Numbered from the stretch's first letter, positions 25,585-34,416 are shown. The stretch is 64,000 bases of DNA from Pseudomonas taiwanensis DSM 21245 (GCF_000425785.1 NZ_KE384450.1:156440-220439); one strand, 5' to 3'. Notes: generated by a model from the letters alone, not told the origin. Numbers and translations are program-made.

Positions 25585-27890
25585 GCGTGCTCCAGGGGTT
25601 TGGCCCATGGGGCCAGTATGAAACTGAACACCAGGCCCAGGCTTACCGCCAGGCCGAAATTGCTCACCGCCGGTGTGCTGGAAAGCGCCAGCAGACCGAA
25701 CGACAGCCAGGTGGTGAGTGCGGCCAGCAGCGTGCCCAGCAGACTCACAGCGGCCCCGCCGATCTGCTCGTGCATGAGGATCGCGTAGTCGACGCTGATG
25801 GCGGTGACCAGCAACAGGCCGAACAGGCTGAACAAGGTCAGCGGTTGTCCCAGCCAACCCAGGCAGGCCAGGCTGCACAGGGCTGCCAGCAACGGCAGGG
25901 CGACGATGCGCAGGGCACCCCGCAGGCCGAATGGCAGCACCAGCAACAGCAGGATCAGCACGCACGACAACAGCTTGAGCTCGGCGGCGCTGAGCTGGGT
26001 GGCGGCGAATAGCTGGTTCAGTTCGCCGAGACGGTCCACCAGTTGCACCCCCTCCAGATCGTCGGTCTGCACACGCAGCAGCGCAGTATCGTTCAGGCCC
26101 TGCAAGCTGACGATGGCGGCCACCCCCGAGTCGGTCCGCCCCAGCCACAATGGCCGCCAGGCTTCGCCCAGCGGTCCCGCCAGTACCTGTTCGACGGTCA
26201 GTGTGGGTAGTTGCAGCAGGTGGTTCAGCTCGTTCTCCAGCGCCGCCTGCGGCACACCTAGCGCCTGCAGCGGTTGCCAATGCTCGCGCAGGACGGCCAG
26301 TGCCTGTCGGGTCTGCTGTTGTTCTGCCGGGCTTGCGACGATCTGGTCCAGGCTCATGTAGCCCTTGAGCTTACCCAGTTCGACCAGCTCGTCGAGCTTG
26401 GCGGACAGCGTCCCCAGGCGGTCGAGCAACTGCTGCGGGTCGTGGCCACGTACCAGGTAGAACTGGCTGGTGGGTTGGTAGCCGGTGATCCGCGCCACTG
26501 CCTGGGCTTGCGCCAGCAACTGGGGTGGGCTGCTGACCCACTGGCGGATGTCATTGCGGCTGTCGAGGCGCCACAGGCCGGCAGCGCAGAACAGCATCAC
26601 CAGGACCAGCAGCACGGCACTGGGCATTTTGCGCAGCAGGCGTTCACGCCAGCGCATGAGCGTTTCGGCGACCTGTAGCGGCCAGTGCGCCGGGCGTAGT
26701 GCCACACCGTTCAGCAGGGCCGGCAGCAGGCATACCGCGCAGAGGTAGGCTCCGAGCAGGCCCGCGGCGGAAAACGCGGCAATCTGGGTCAGCGCCGGGA
26801 AGGGCGTGAACGCCAGGGCAAGGTAGCCGATGCAACTGGTCGCCAGGCTCAGGCTCAGGCCTGGAAGTGTCAGGCGCAAGGCGGGCCAGCTACGCCAGGG
26901 CTTGAGGCTCCAGCTCTTGGACAGATAGTGCAAAGGGTAGTCCACGGCTACACCAATCAGGCTCGAGCCCAGGACCAGCGTCATGACATGGATCTGGTCG
27001 AACAGCGCTACGCACACCACCGTCCCGAAGAGCACTCCCACCAGCACGGGAACGAAGGCCAACAGCCCGCGCCAGCGGCGAAACGCCAGCAGCAGCAACA
27101 GCAGAATGGCAAGGGTTGCGCCGCCACCGACCCAGGTGATTTCGCGGCTGGCTTGCTGTTGCCCGGCGGCGGCATACAGCAAGCCACTGGCGGCGACCAG
27201 TTGGGCGCCGGATTGCTCCGCTTGTTGGCGACTCTTGTCCACCAGGTCGGCCACTTGCAGCGGCAGGTTCAAGTCGAACGCATTGCCCTCGGTGCGTGCG
27301 CGCAGCAGCACCCAGTGCAGGCCCTCGGCGCTGGCCACCAGCGCGCCGCTGGCGGTATCCAGTTCTACGTTCGGCGGTTTCGGTTGGCTGGCCTGGATGC
27401 GCCCGGTCAGGCCTAGCCAGTCGTCCTGGCTGGGTACCAGGCTGAAACCGGTGAAGGGGTCGAACAGGCTTTGCACGCGCTGCTCGATGAAAACGTCTGG
27501 CTGGAGGCGCAGTTGCTGGCGGTCCTGGGGCGCAAGCATGGCCAGCCGCCCTTGCAGCAGCTGTTCGCGCACGGCGGCGAGGTCGGTTTGCAGGTTCCAC
27601 TGCACCCTGCTGAATAAACCGCTGGCTTGCCACTGCGCGGCCAGATGCTCGGCGAGGGCGAGTGCCTGCTGGCGTTCGGTGTGGCCAACCAGCACCAGTA
27701 TTTCGCGGTTGAGCGGCTCTTGTATGCGCAGTTCGGCGCGTTTGACCAGCGGGTCTTGGGTAGCGCCGGGCACCAGTGTCATCAGGTCGGCCGACATCGG
27801 CGCCCCACGGTGCCACTGCCAGCCAGCGACCGCGAGCACAATGAGCAACAACCCCAGGAAGGCGCGTGGGAGCAGGCGTTCAATCGGCAA
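25581..27890 (-). CDS. apeM: MMPL/RND-type lipid exporter, aryl polyene (ApeM-like)
   Basis: Inner-membrane exporter of 769 aa. Layout is of the MMPL type: one N-terminal helix (about 10-25), a large periplasmic domain to about residue 250, a block of five to six helices (about 255-420), a second periplasmic domain, and a final helix block from about 620 to the end. The conserved G-x-x-x-D-Y motif occurs as LIGVAVDYPLHY in the first block and as ISVDYAILMHEQ in the second. It probably extracts the aryl polyene lipid from the inner membrane for hand-over to the LolA-like carrier. Confidence 0.87.
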   Translation of the reverse strand: MPIERLLPRAFLGLLLIVLAVAGWQWHRGAPMSADLMTLVPGATQDPLVKRAELRIQEPLNREILVLVGHTERQQALALAEHLAAQWQASGLFSRVQWNLQTDLAAVREQLLQGRLAMLAPQDRQQLRLQPDVFIEQRVQSLFDPFTGFSLVPSQDDWLGLTGRIQASQPKPPNVELDTASGALVASAEGLHWVLLRARTEGNAFDLNLPLQVADLVDKSRQQAEQSGAQLVAASGLLYAAAGQQQASREITWVGGGATLAILLLLLLAFRRWRGLLAFVPVLVGVLFGTVVCVALFDQIHVMTLVLGSSLIGVAVDYPLHYLSKSWSLKPWRSWPALRLTLPGLSLSLATSCIGYLALAFTPFPALTQIAAFSAAGLLGAYLCAVCLLPALLNGVALRPAHWPLQVAETLMRWRERLLRKMPSAVLLVLVMLFCAAGLWRLDSRNDIRQWVSSPPQLLAQAQAVARITGYQPTSQFYLVRGHDPQQLLDRLGTLSAKLDELVELGKLKGYMSLDQIVASPAEQQQTRQALAVLREHWQPLQALGVPQAALENELNHLLQLPTLTVEQVLAGPLGEAWRPLWLGRTDSGVAAIVSLQGLNDTALLRVQTDDLEGVQLVDRLGELNQLFAATQLSAAELKLLSCVLILLLLVLPFGLRGALRIVALPLLAALCSLACLGWLGQPLTLFSLFGLLLVTAISVDYAILMHEQIGGAAVSLLGTLLAALTTWLSFGLLALSSTPAVSNFGLAVSLGLVFSFILAPWAKPLEHA

Positions 27891-28590
27891 AATCGCGGCG
27901 CTCCCTGTCGCTCAGGGCAGTCTCGGCGCTGCTTTCAGGCATGCGCAGGACGGTGCTGTCGCCTTGGGTTTCGCTGAGCTCGATGCGCTCGACGAACGAG
28001 CCACCGCTGATTTCGATGGCGCTGAATACCTGCTTGAGCAGCAGCGAGCGAGGCGTCAGGTGCAATGTCCAGTGCGCGGCATCGCCCGACAGGCTCAGGT
28101 CGAAGTCGCGTTGCAGGCCACTGCTGTCGCCCTGCAGTACGGCAAAGAACAGGCGGTTTTGTTCGGCTCCAGCGCTGCGGCTGGGCAATGTTTGCCAGCC
28201 GCTCGGATCGCGGCGGGCGATGCCGTCGGCGCGAATGCGGTAATCCTGGCGCAGCGGGGTTTGCAGCAGCCATAGCAGGCCGTGGTCGCGGGCCAGGATG
28301 AAGTGGCCCTTGCTCAGCAGTGGCTGGGGCAGGGCGCGCAGGTGCTTTTCCTGGATGAACGGGCCTTTGACGACTGCGGGCGTGCTGAGCTGTTTTTGCA
28401 GATCGTCCAGGCTGAATGCCAGGGTCAGCGGGCTGATGAACAGCAGGATGAGGACGGTGAGCGTGCACAACAGCGGGTGGACAGGGGTGGCGTGAGCAGG
28501 TGGCGCCGCGTCGCGCCTCTGTCGCGACGCAAGGCCACTCCCACGGAATCCGCGCAGTGGCTTCAGGCGTGTCGTGACGAGTCGATTCAT
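27880..28590 (-). CDS. apeL: LolA-like outer-membrane carrier, aryl polyene (ApeL-like)
   Basis: Predicted periplasmic carrier of 236 aa. A signal-like hydrophobic segment (LLCTLTVLILLFISPLTLA, about residues 41-59) precedes the mature LolA-type domain: FSLDDLQKQLSTPAVVKGPF, then Q-E-K-H-L-R-A-L and G-H-F-I-L-A-R-D-H-G-L-L-W. The ATG at 28590 overlaps apeK by 4 nt. Between the start and the signal segment lie about 38 residues rich in Arg and Gly that come from a REP-like DNA sequence, making the N-region far longer than normal. The true start may lie downstream at a non-ATG codon. It overlaps apeM by 11 nt. Confidence 0.78.
   Translation of the reverse strand: MNRLVTTRLKPLRGFRGSGLASRQRRDAAPPAHATPVHPLLCTLTVLILLFISPLTLAFSLDDLQKQLSTPAVVKGPFIQEKHLRALPQPLLSKGHFILARDHGLLWLLQTPLRQDYRIRADGIARRDPSGWQTLPSRSAGAEQNRLFFAVLQGDSSGLQRDFDLSLSGDAAHWTLHLTPRSLLLKQVFSAIEISGGSFVERIELSETQGDSTVLRMPESSAETALSDRERRDFAD
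28511..28560 (-). repeat. REP-like sequence inside the apeL coding region
   Basis: On the minus strand the bases read gtgggagtggccttgcgtcg and continue with cgacagagg. This closely resembles the common Pseudomonas REP core gtgggagcggccttgtgtcg, normally found between genes. Here it lies in frame, 30 to 80 nt inside apeL, before the signal segment. Confidence 0.6.
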
Positions 28591-29012
28591 GAGAGTACCT
28601 TGGCTACCGCGTCGAGCATCACCTGCGGCGAGGCCAGTTGCATCTCGCCGCTTTCCACATGTACGGCGACCTGCACGGTGCTGGCGCGGGTCATGCGCTC
28701 GCCCGTCTCGGCATCGCTGATCAGGTAATGGATCTTCAGGCGGTTTTCCCATTCCACCAAGCTGGCACGCACCTTCAGGCGCTGGCCGAAGGTGGCGCCG
28801 CGGATGTAGCGCAGCTGCAGGTCGATCACCGGCCAGATGTAGCCGCTGGCGTGCATTTGCAGGTAATTGTGCTCGAGTCGGTCGAGCAGCGCGCAGCGGG
28901 CCACTTCGAGGTATTTGACGTAGTGACCGTGCCAGACGATGTGCATGCTGTCGACGTCGAAGAAGGGTACGACGATTTCGCTGTCGACATGGAAGACGCC
29001 GGGGTTACGCAT
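28587..29012 (-). CDS. apeK: Acyl-CoA/ACP thioesterase, aryl polyene (ApeK-like)
   Basis: Hotdog thioesterase of 141 aa of the 4-hydroxybenzoyl-CoA (YbgC) type. The signature D-V-D-S-M-H-I-V-W-H-G-H-Y-V-K-Y-L-E is near residue 18, with the catalytic Asp of the YbgC group as the first or second D. It may release the finished polyene acid or edit stalled chains. The ATG at 29012 overlaps the ammonia-lyase gene by 8 nt. Confidence 0.85.
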   Translation of the reverse strand: MRNPGVFHVDSEIVVPFFDVDSMHIVWHGHYVKYLEVARCALLDRLEHNYLQMHASGYIWPVIDLQLRYIRGATFGQRLKVRASLVEWENRLKIHYLISDAETGERMTRASTVQVAVHVESGEMQLASPQVMLDAVAKVLS

Positions 29013-30549
29013 GCAACCTCCAGTGGCGCTGGGCGATGCGTTGCAGGCACAGGCGCAAGTCGCTTTCCAGGGCACGGTCTTCGACGACCGGAGCGAACTC
29101 CGCCACCAGCGCTTGATGCATCTGTGCCAAGGCTGGCGGCAACGGCCGTGCGTTGTCCTGGCGGCCACGCAGCCACACGCCCTGGTTGGCTGCCAGCAAG
29201 GCTGCGGCGGCGACCTGTTCGGTCAGCTCCAGCACCCGCAAGGCGTCACGGGCGGCGATGGTGCCCATGCTCACCTTGTCCTGGTTGTGGCATTCGGTGG
29301 AGCGCGAGAACACGCTGGCTGGCATGGTCTGCTTGAGTGCTTCGGCAGTCCAGGCGCTGGCACCGATCTGCACGGCCTTGAAACCGTGGTTGAGCATGGC
29401 TCGGTCGGCTTCGGCGCCGGACAGGTTGCTGGGCAGGCCATGGTTGTAACGTACGTCCACCAACAATGCGAGCTGGCGGTCGAGCAGGTCGGCGACGTTG
29501 GCGACCAGGGTCTTGAGGCTGTCCATGGCGAAGGCGATATGACCGCCATAGAAGTGCCCACCATGCAGCACCCGCTCGGCGTCGCCGTCGATGATCGGGT
29601 TGTCGTTGGCGCTGTTGAGCTCCGTCTCGATGAAGCCGCGCAGCCAGGCCAGGCTGTCGGCCAGCACGCCCAGCACATGGGGTGCGCAGCGCAGCGAATA
29701 GCGGTCCTGCAGACGATGCAGGGACGGTAACGGTGCGTCGATGGCGAGGTCCTGGCGGAGCCAGGCGGCAACCTGCATCTGTCCAGGGTGCGGCTTGGCG
29801 GCGAACAGGCGCTCGTCGAAATGCTCGGGGTTGCCTTGCAGGCCAATGACGTTGAGGGCGGTGATGCGCGTAGCCAGTTTCAGCAGGTAGTCGGCGCGGG
29901 CAAACGCCAGGCAGGCCAGGCCGGTCATCACCGCGGTGCCGTTCATCAGCGCCAGGGCTTCCTTGGGCCGCAGCACCAGTGGCTGCCAGCCCAGTTCGCG
30001 GTGCACGTCAGCGCTGCCACGGCGTTGACCTTGGTACATCACCTCGCGCTCGCCGGCCAACGTGGCCGCGACGTAGGACAGTGGCGTCAAGTCTCCGCTG
30101 GCGCCCACCGAGCCTTCTTCGGGAATCAGTGGGAGGATGTCGTGAGCGAGGAAATCACGCAGACGTTCGAGCAACTCCAGGCGCACCCCCGATACGCCGT
30201 GGCTCAGCGATCGCAGGCGGGCAGCCAGCACGGCGCGGGTTGCAGGGGCGTCCAGCAGGCGGCCCAGGCCACACCCATGGAAGGTGTAAAGGTGTTGTGG
30301 CAGGGCCTCCACATGCTCAAGCGGCACGGCGACCACGCAGGAGTCGCCGTAGCCGGTGGTTACGCCGTAGATTACGCCTTCCTTGTCCAGCAAGGTGTCC
30401 AGGAACCGCGCACCACGCGCGATACGCTCGCGGTACCGGGCATCGTCCTGCAGCCGCGCCGAGGCGCGGCACTCGGCCAGGGCCAGGATGTCTTCGATCG
30501 CCAGCGGCGACTCGCCGAACGTGACAGGTTCATGCGGATGCATCGTCAT
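29005..30549 (-). CDS. Aromatic amino-acid ammonia-lyase (HAL/TAL/PAL family)
   Basis: MIO-dependent lyase of 514 aa. The self-cyclising triad Ala150-Ser151-Gly152 is in GSVGASGDLTPLSYVA, the catalytic Tyr61 in VIYGVTTGYGD, and the C-terminal motifs NDNPIID, G-G-H-F-Y-G-G and Q-D-K-V-S-M-G are present. The substrate-selecting pair before GCGLG is Phe90-His91; histidine lyases have Ser-His there, tyrosine lyases His-Leu and phenylalanine lyases Phe-Leu, so the substrate is open. Within this operon it most likely makes cinnamate or 4-coumarate from Phe or Tyr as the aryl starter. The start (MTMHPHEP) follows ggaag and overlaps the previous gene by 20 nt. Not the hut pathway, since no hut genes are nearby. 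Confidence 0.88.
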   Translation of the reverse strand: MTMHPHEPVTFGESPLAIEDILALAECRASARLQDDARYRERIARGARFLDTLLDKEGVIYGVTTGYGDSCVVAVPLEHVEALPQHLYTFHGCGLGRLLDAPATRAVLAARLRSLSHGVSGVRLELLERLRDFLAHDILPLIPEEGSVGASGDLTPLSYVAATLAGEREVMYQGQRRGSADVHRELGWQPLVLRPKEALALMNGTAVMTGLACLAFARADYLLKLATRITALNVIGLQGNPEHFDERLFAAKPHPGQMQVAAWLRQDLAIDAPLPSLHRLQDRYSLRCAPHVLGVLADSLAWLRGFIETELNSANDNPIIDGDAERVLHGGHFYGGHIAFAMDSLKTLVANVADLLDRQLALLVDVRYNHGLPSNLSGAEADRAMLNHGFKAVQIGASAWTAEALKQTMPASVFSRSTECHNQDKVSMGTIAARDALRVLELTEQVAAAALLAANQGVWLRGRQDNARPLPPALAQMHQALVAEFAPVVEDRALESDLRLCLQRIAQRHWRLHA

Positions 30550-31471
30550 CGGTCTTCCAGAAGGGGTAGAAGTTGAACCACTGCAATGGCGCCTGACTGC
30601 AGTATTGGCCCAGGCGTTCGGCATAGCGTGAGGCCCACTGGGCAATCACCTGGTCACGCTGGCCGCGGCGCCACTGCAGACGCTCGGCGAAGGGCTCCAG
30701 GGTGATGCGGTAGCGGCCTTGGCGCTTCAGGCAGAACAGTAGGTTGACCGGGCAATCGAGCAGGCCGGCCAGCAGCCAGGGGCCTTGCGGGAATGGCGCG
30801 GGCTGGCCGAGGAAGTCCACCTCGACCGTACGTGTGCCGTGCAGCGGCACGCGGTCGCCGGCAATGGCCAGCCACTCGCCCCGCTCCAGGCGCTCGGAGA
30901 GTTGCAGCATCACTGCCGGGTCCAGTTCGCTGACCTGGATCAGTCGCAGGTTGGTCGCGCCGGCCTCGCCCAGCAGGCGGTTGAAGCGCTCGGCATGGCG
31001 GGTGTGGACCAGCACGTTCATGGTCACCTGCTCGCCGATTTCAGCCAAGGCGCGGCACACTTCAAGATTACCCAGGTGCGCACCCACCAGCATCTGACCG
31101 CGCTCGCCGCGCAGTTGCTGACGCAGATGAGCGGGGTCGACGATGTCGATGTCTTCCAGCCGCAGCCGGCCATTCCATACGTCGAGCTTGTCCAGCAGGG
31201 CGTCGGCGAAGGCCATGAACTGGCGAAATACCTGGCGTTGGCTGGGCGCTGGGGTTTGCCCGCCATTCCAGCGATGCAGTCGCTGCTGGTACTGCCAGGC
31301 ACTGCGCCGGGCGCGGCGGCCGAACACGAAGAAGTAGGCGACGATGATGCGTATCAGGGGGCCGAGCACACGCCGGCCACACAGCCGCACCAGGGCGGCG
31401 GTCAGTTTCATCAGCCAGAAACTGCCACGCTCCTGCTGATCGGCCCAGTGTTGCGAAGGATTGCTGCTCAT
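30530..31471 (-). CDS. LpxL/HtrB-like acyltransferase of the aryl polyene operon
   Basis: Membrane-anchored acyltransferase of about 313 aa with similarity to lipid A late acyltransferases. A hydrophobic N-terminal segment (around LIRIIVAYFFVFG) is followed by the H-x4-E/D-type catalytic motif as GAHLGNLEVCRALAE, and a G-D-R-V-P-L-H-G substrate motif. ATG 31471 overlaps the glycosyltransferase stop by 4 nt; an ATG at 31480 is also in frame. In related clusters a glycosyltransferase and this acyltransferase may be one two-domain protein (ApeJ type), here they are separate. It probably attaches a fatty acyl chain to the lipid part of the product. Confidence 0.82.
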   Translation of the reverse strand: MSSNPSQHWADQQERGSFWLMKLTAALVRLCGRRVLGPLIRIIVAYFFVFGRRARRSAWQYQQRLHRWNGGQTPAPSQRQVFRQFMAFADALLDKLDVWNGRLRLEDIDIVDPAHLRQQLRGERGQMLVGAHLGNLEVCRALAEIGEQVTMNVLVHTRHAERFNRLLGEAGATNLRLIQVSELDPAVMLQLSERLERGEWLAIAGDRVPLHGTRTVEVDFLGQPAPFPQGPWLLAGLLDCPVNLLFCLKRQGRYRITLEPFAERLQWRRGQRDQVIAQWASRYAERLGQYCSQAPLQWFNFYPFWKTDDDASA

Positions 31472-32202
31472 CCACGCCACCTGCGCCAGAGAATCAGCGG
31501 TGCGCGCAGCAGCATGCCGAAGAACAGCTTGGCGTGCATTTTCGAGATCAGCGCATTGTCATGGAACAGGCGAAAGTGCGACAGGCCGTCCTGCGGGTAA
31601 TGGACCCTGGTCGGCAGCCAGCGCATCGGCTGGTCGCGCCACGACAGGCGTACGAGAATCTCGGGGTCGAAGTCCATGCGCCGGCCGAGTTTGACGCTAT
31701 CGATCATCGCCAGGGTTGGCGGCAGCGGGTACACGCGAAAGCCGCACATCGAGTCCGGTATCTGCAGCGACAGGCTGTTGATCCATACCCACACGTGGGT
31801 GAGGTAACGGGCATACAGACGGCCCTTGGGCACGCTGGCGTCGTACTGTGGATAACCGCATACCAGCGCCTGTGGATAAGCCTGCGACTGCTCGAGGAAG
31901 CGGCGAACATCGGTCAGGTCATGCTGGCCGTCGGCGTCCACTTGCAAGGCATGGCTGAACCCCAGCCGTGAAGCTTCACGCAGCCCGGCCATGACCGCGC
32001 CACCTTTGCCCTGGTTGGTCGCGAGCGTGACCAGGTGCACGTCAGGATGCAGGGCCAGTTGGCGCAGCACCTGGGCGCAAGGCGCATGACTGGCGTCGTC
32101 GACCAACACGCAGGGCAGGCCCGCGTCAAGCAAGTCGGCCACCACTGCTGGAACGGCCAGTTCGTGGTTGTACACCGGGATCACCGCGCAAGGCTTATGC
32201 AC
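31468..32202 (-). CDS. Family 2 glycosyltransferase of the aryl polyene operon
   Basis: GT-A fold protein of 244 aa. It begins with the nucleotide-sugar fold AVIPVYNHE, continues with V-L-V-D-D-A-S near residue 34, N-Q-G-K-G-G-A-V-M near 63, and the metal-binding D-x-D motif as QVDADGQHD (about 87-95). The C-terminal end has a short hydrophobic amphipathic stretch. It likely adds a sugar to the lipid or headgroup precursor of the aryl polyene. It overlaps the ligase gene by 8 nt and the acyltransferase by 4 nt. Confidence 0.86.
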   Translation of the reverse strand: MHKPCAVIPVYNHELAVPAVVADLLDAGLPCVLVDDASHAPCAQVLRQLALHPDVHLVTLATNQGKGGAVMAGLREASRLGFSHALQVDADGQHDLTDVRRFLEQSQAYPQALVCGYPQYDASVPKGRLYARYLTHVWVWINSLSLQIPDSMCGFRVYPLPPTLAMIDSVKLGRRMDFDPEILVRLSWRDQPMRWLPTRVHYPQDGLSHFRLFHDNALISKMHAKLFFGMLLRAPLILWRRWRG

Positions 32203-33874
32203 AGGCAGTCTCCATCAGGATGCGGCCACTGGAGCAGGCCTGCCCGGCGCAGCTGTAGGCGAAATACAGTTTGCCGCGCTCACCATCCCAGCGCAGGTTC
32301 AGCACCAGTTCATCGCCAGGGCGCACCACATGCTGGAACTTGAGCACTTCCATGCCGGCGAAGCGGTAGCCCGGCAGCAGGTGTTCGCTGGCCAGGGCGA
32401 TGGCCCAGTCGATCTGCACCACGCCGGGCAGCACCGGGGCTTCTGGGAAGTGACCGGCAAAGCATGCCAGGTCCACGGGGACGACCAGGGTCAGGTGCAG
32501 TTCATCGCCTTCATGGCGCTGCTCCAACACCTCAGGCGTCATGTTGCGCGGCGCCAGCAACAAGGCCTGGACGTCGGCCCGTGGCAGTTTGCCCTGCGCA
32601 TTGAGCGGCAGTTGCCGCAGCAACCGCCAGCGTCGTGGCAGGGCCAAGGGCTCGCAATGCCCCGCCAGGTGCGCCCGCAGGCGCTCGACCAACGCCTTGC
32701 GGCCCTTGCTGCGCAGCGCGTGCAGGCCAGAGGGGGTCAGCACTACCAGCGCGGCGAGGTAGGCGCGGCCGTGTTCGACCATGCCCAGCCGGGCTTCACC
32801 GACCCAGGCGTGGGCGCATAGCGCCTGTTCGAGCATGGGCAGGGAGATGCGTTTCTCTTCCAGCTTGACGATGCGGTCGAGACGGCCGAGCAGATGGAAG
32901 CGCCCGTCATCGGCGAACGCGACGGCGTCAGCACTCTGCTCGACATGGCCTGCGGGTAAGTATGGCGAAGCGATGCACAAGGCGCCTCGTGCGTCCTGGC
33001 TCAGGCGTACATCGGCAAATGGCTGCCACAATGCTTCACCCTGACGCCAGGCAATACCACCTGTCTCCGAGCTGCCGAGGATTTCCGTCGGCCATTGGCC
33101 CAGACGCTGCTGCAGGCGATGGGCGGCGTCGGCCGGCAATTCACCGCCGGAGGAAAACACCTGGCGGACCTGGCCCAGGGCTGCCCAGTCGAGATTGTCG
33201 CCCATGCGCTTGAGCAGGGCCGGGCTGGCCACCCAGGCGAAGGCAGGATGGGCCAGGCTGGCGCGCTGCAAGTCTTCAGGGAAGGGCAATTGGCGCCGTT
33301 CGAAGCCGCGCCCGGCACACAGCGGCCAGAGCACGCGGAACAACAGCCCGTAGATGTGCTGGGTGGCGACACTGCCGACGATCCATGCATCGCCCAGGGT
33401 GTGGCCCCACAGTCGCTCCAGGGCCTGGACTTCATTGGCCAGCTGACGAAGACACTTGTCGATGCGCTTGGGTTCGCCGCTGGAGCCAGAAGTGCACAGG
33501 CTGATGCGGCATCGGTCCAGGTCGAGGTCGGCAGGCGTTAGCGGCTCGCCGAGCAAGGAGGCGAAGTCCAGGTCACCGGGCTGGTCGCTGAGCCACAGGT
33601 CTACCTGACTGTGCCAGCGCTCGCGGGTCGCCGGTTGCAGGTCCGAAGGCAGCAACACCTCGACATCGGCGCGCCAGGCACCCAGCAAGGCGGCGGCGAG
33701 TTCGGCAGCATCTTCCAGGTGCACAGCCAGCTGTTTCACGCCACGCTGGCGCAGGCCGCCGGCCAGGCGCAGTGCCTGTTGGCTCAACTGGGCATGATCC
33801 AGGCTCGGGCACTGGCTCACCTGGCGCGGCGCATCCAGCGGGCGCAGCAGGTGTTCGAGGTTGATCCAGTTCAT
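32195..33874 (-). CDS. apeH: Aryl-acid AMP-ligase fused to a FabZ-like dehydratase (ApeH-ApeI type)
   Basis: A 559-aa protein with two enzyme parts. Residues 1 to about 435 are an adenylate-forming ligase: CTSGSSGEPKRIDK is the phosphate loop, ILGSSETGGIAWR the adenine motif, LLGRLDRIVKLEEKRIS the hinge, and LPLNAQGKLPRADV carries the catalytic Lys. It should activate the aryl acid and load it on an ACP. The C-terminal 115 residues are a hotdog domain with AGHFPEAPVLPGVVQIDW; His475 and the Asp of QIDW are the candidate catalytic pair. The two are usually separate genes (apeH, apeI). The start overlaps apeG by 4 nt. Confidence 0.86.
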   Translation of the reverse strand: MNWINLEHLLRPLDAPRQVSQCPSLDHAQLSQQALRLAGGLRQRGVKQLAVHLEDAAELAAALLGAWRADVEVLLPSDLQPATRERWHSQVDLWLSDQPGDLDFASLLGEPLTPADLDLDRCRISLCTSGSSGEPKRIDKCLRQLANEVQALERLWGHTLGDAWIVGSVATQHIYGLLFRVLWPLCAGRGFERRQLPFPEDLQRASLAHPAFAWVASPALLKRMGDNLDWAALGQVRQVFSSGGELPADAAHRLQQRLGQWPTEILGSSETGGIAWRQGEALWQPFADVRLSQDARGALCIASPYLPAGHVEQSADAVAFADDGRFHLLGRLDRIVKLEEKRISLPMLEQALCAHAWVGEARLGMVEHGRAYLAALVVLTPSGLHALRSKGRKALVERLRAHLAGHCEPLALPRRWRLLRQLPLNAQGKLPRADVQALLLAPRNMTPEVLEQRHEGDELHLTLVVPVDLACFAGHFPEAPVLPGVVQIDWAIALASEHLLPGYRFAGMEVLKFQHVVRPGDELVLNLRWDGERGKLYFAYSCAGQACSSGRILMETACA

Positions 33875-34416
33875 GAGCGTCCTCGCACACGTTGTCTTAC
33901 CCACCATTCGACCGCGAACAGCAGCCCCATTGCGGCATAGGCGATCACGCCGTTGTACAGCGTCCACCAGCGCAGTGGCGCCCACAGGGTCAGGCTCGCG
34001 GCGATCAGGCCGTTGATCACGAAAAACAGGCACCATACCTGCGTTACCTGGCGGGTGTAGTGCACCGCTGCCGGGGGAAGTTGCGGCTCCTGCAGACGGG
34101 CCAGGCGCTCGACCAGCGGCATGCCGTGCACCAGGCTGGTGCCGAACAGGACGAGCATGAAGGCATTGACCAGCACTGGGTACCAGCGCAGCAGCTGCTG
34201 GCTGTCGGACAGACCCAGGGCGGCGCAGAACGCCAGCGCCGCCGCGGCCATCCACACAGCGCCCGGGCGACGTGGCGTACTCAGCGCACGGGCCAGCCAC
34301 AGGGCGCCAAGCAGCACGCCGAACTGCCAGGGGGCGAAACGGGCCATGCCGAAATGCACCGCGAAGGGATACAGCACGCCGGCCAGCAACAGGCCGAGGC
34401 CGATCAGTCGCTTCAT
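33871..34416 (-). CDS. apeG: Aryl polyene membrane protein (ApeG-like, COG4648 type)
   Basis: Integral membrane protein of 181 aa with about five predicted helices (near residues 4-22, 29-44, 54-70, 80-96, 125-145 and 150-170). No catalytic motif is seen. Its place between the second ACP and the ligase matches the conserved membrane protein of aryl polyene clusters. Function unknown; possibly holds the synthesis proteins at the inner membrane. Overlaps of 4 nt with both neighbours. Confidence 0.75.
   Translation of the reverse strand: MKRLIGLGLLLAGVLYPFAVHFGMARFAPWQFGVLLGALWLARALSTPRRPGAVWMAAAALAFCAALGLSDSQQLLRWYPVLVNAFMLVLFGTSLVHGMPLVERLARLQEPQLPPAAVHYTRQVTQVWCLFFVINGLIAASLTLWAPLRWWTLYNGVIAYAAMGLLFAVEWWVRQRVRGRS

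Noticed and set aside
29005..30549. Reading the ammonia-lyase as HutH of histidine degradation
   Set aside because: No hut genes are nearby, the selectivity pair differs from HutH, and it is embedded in the pigment operon by overlaps.
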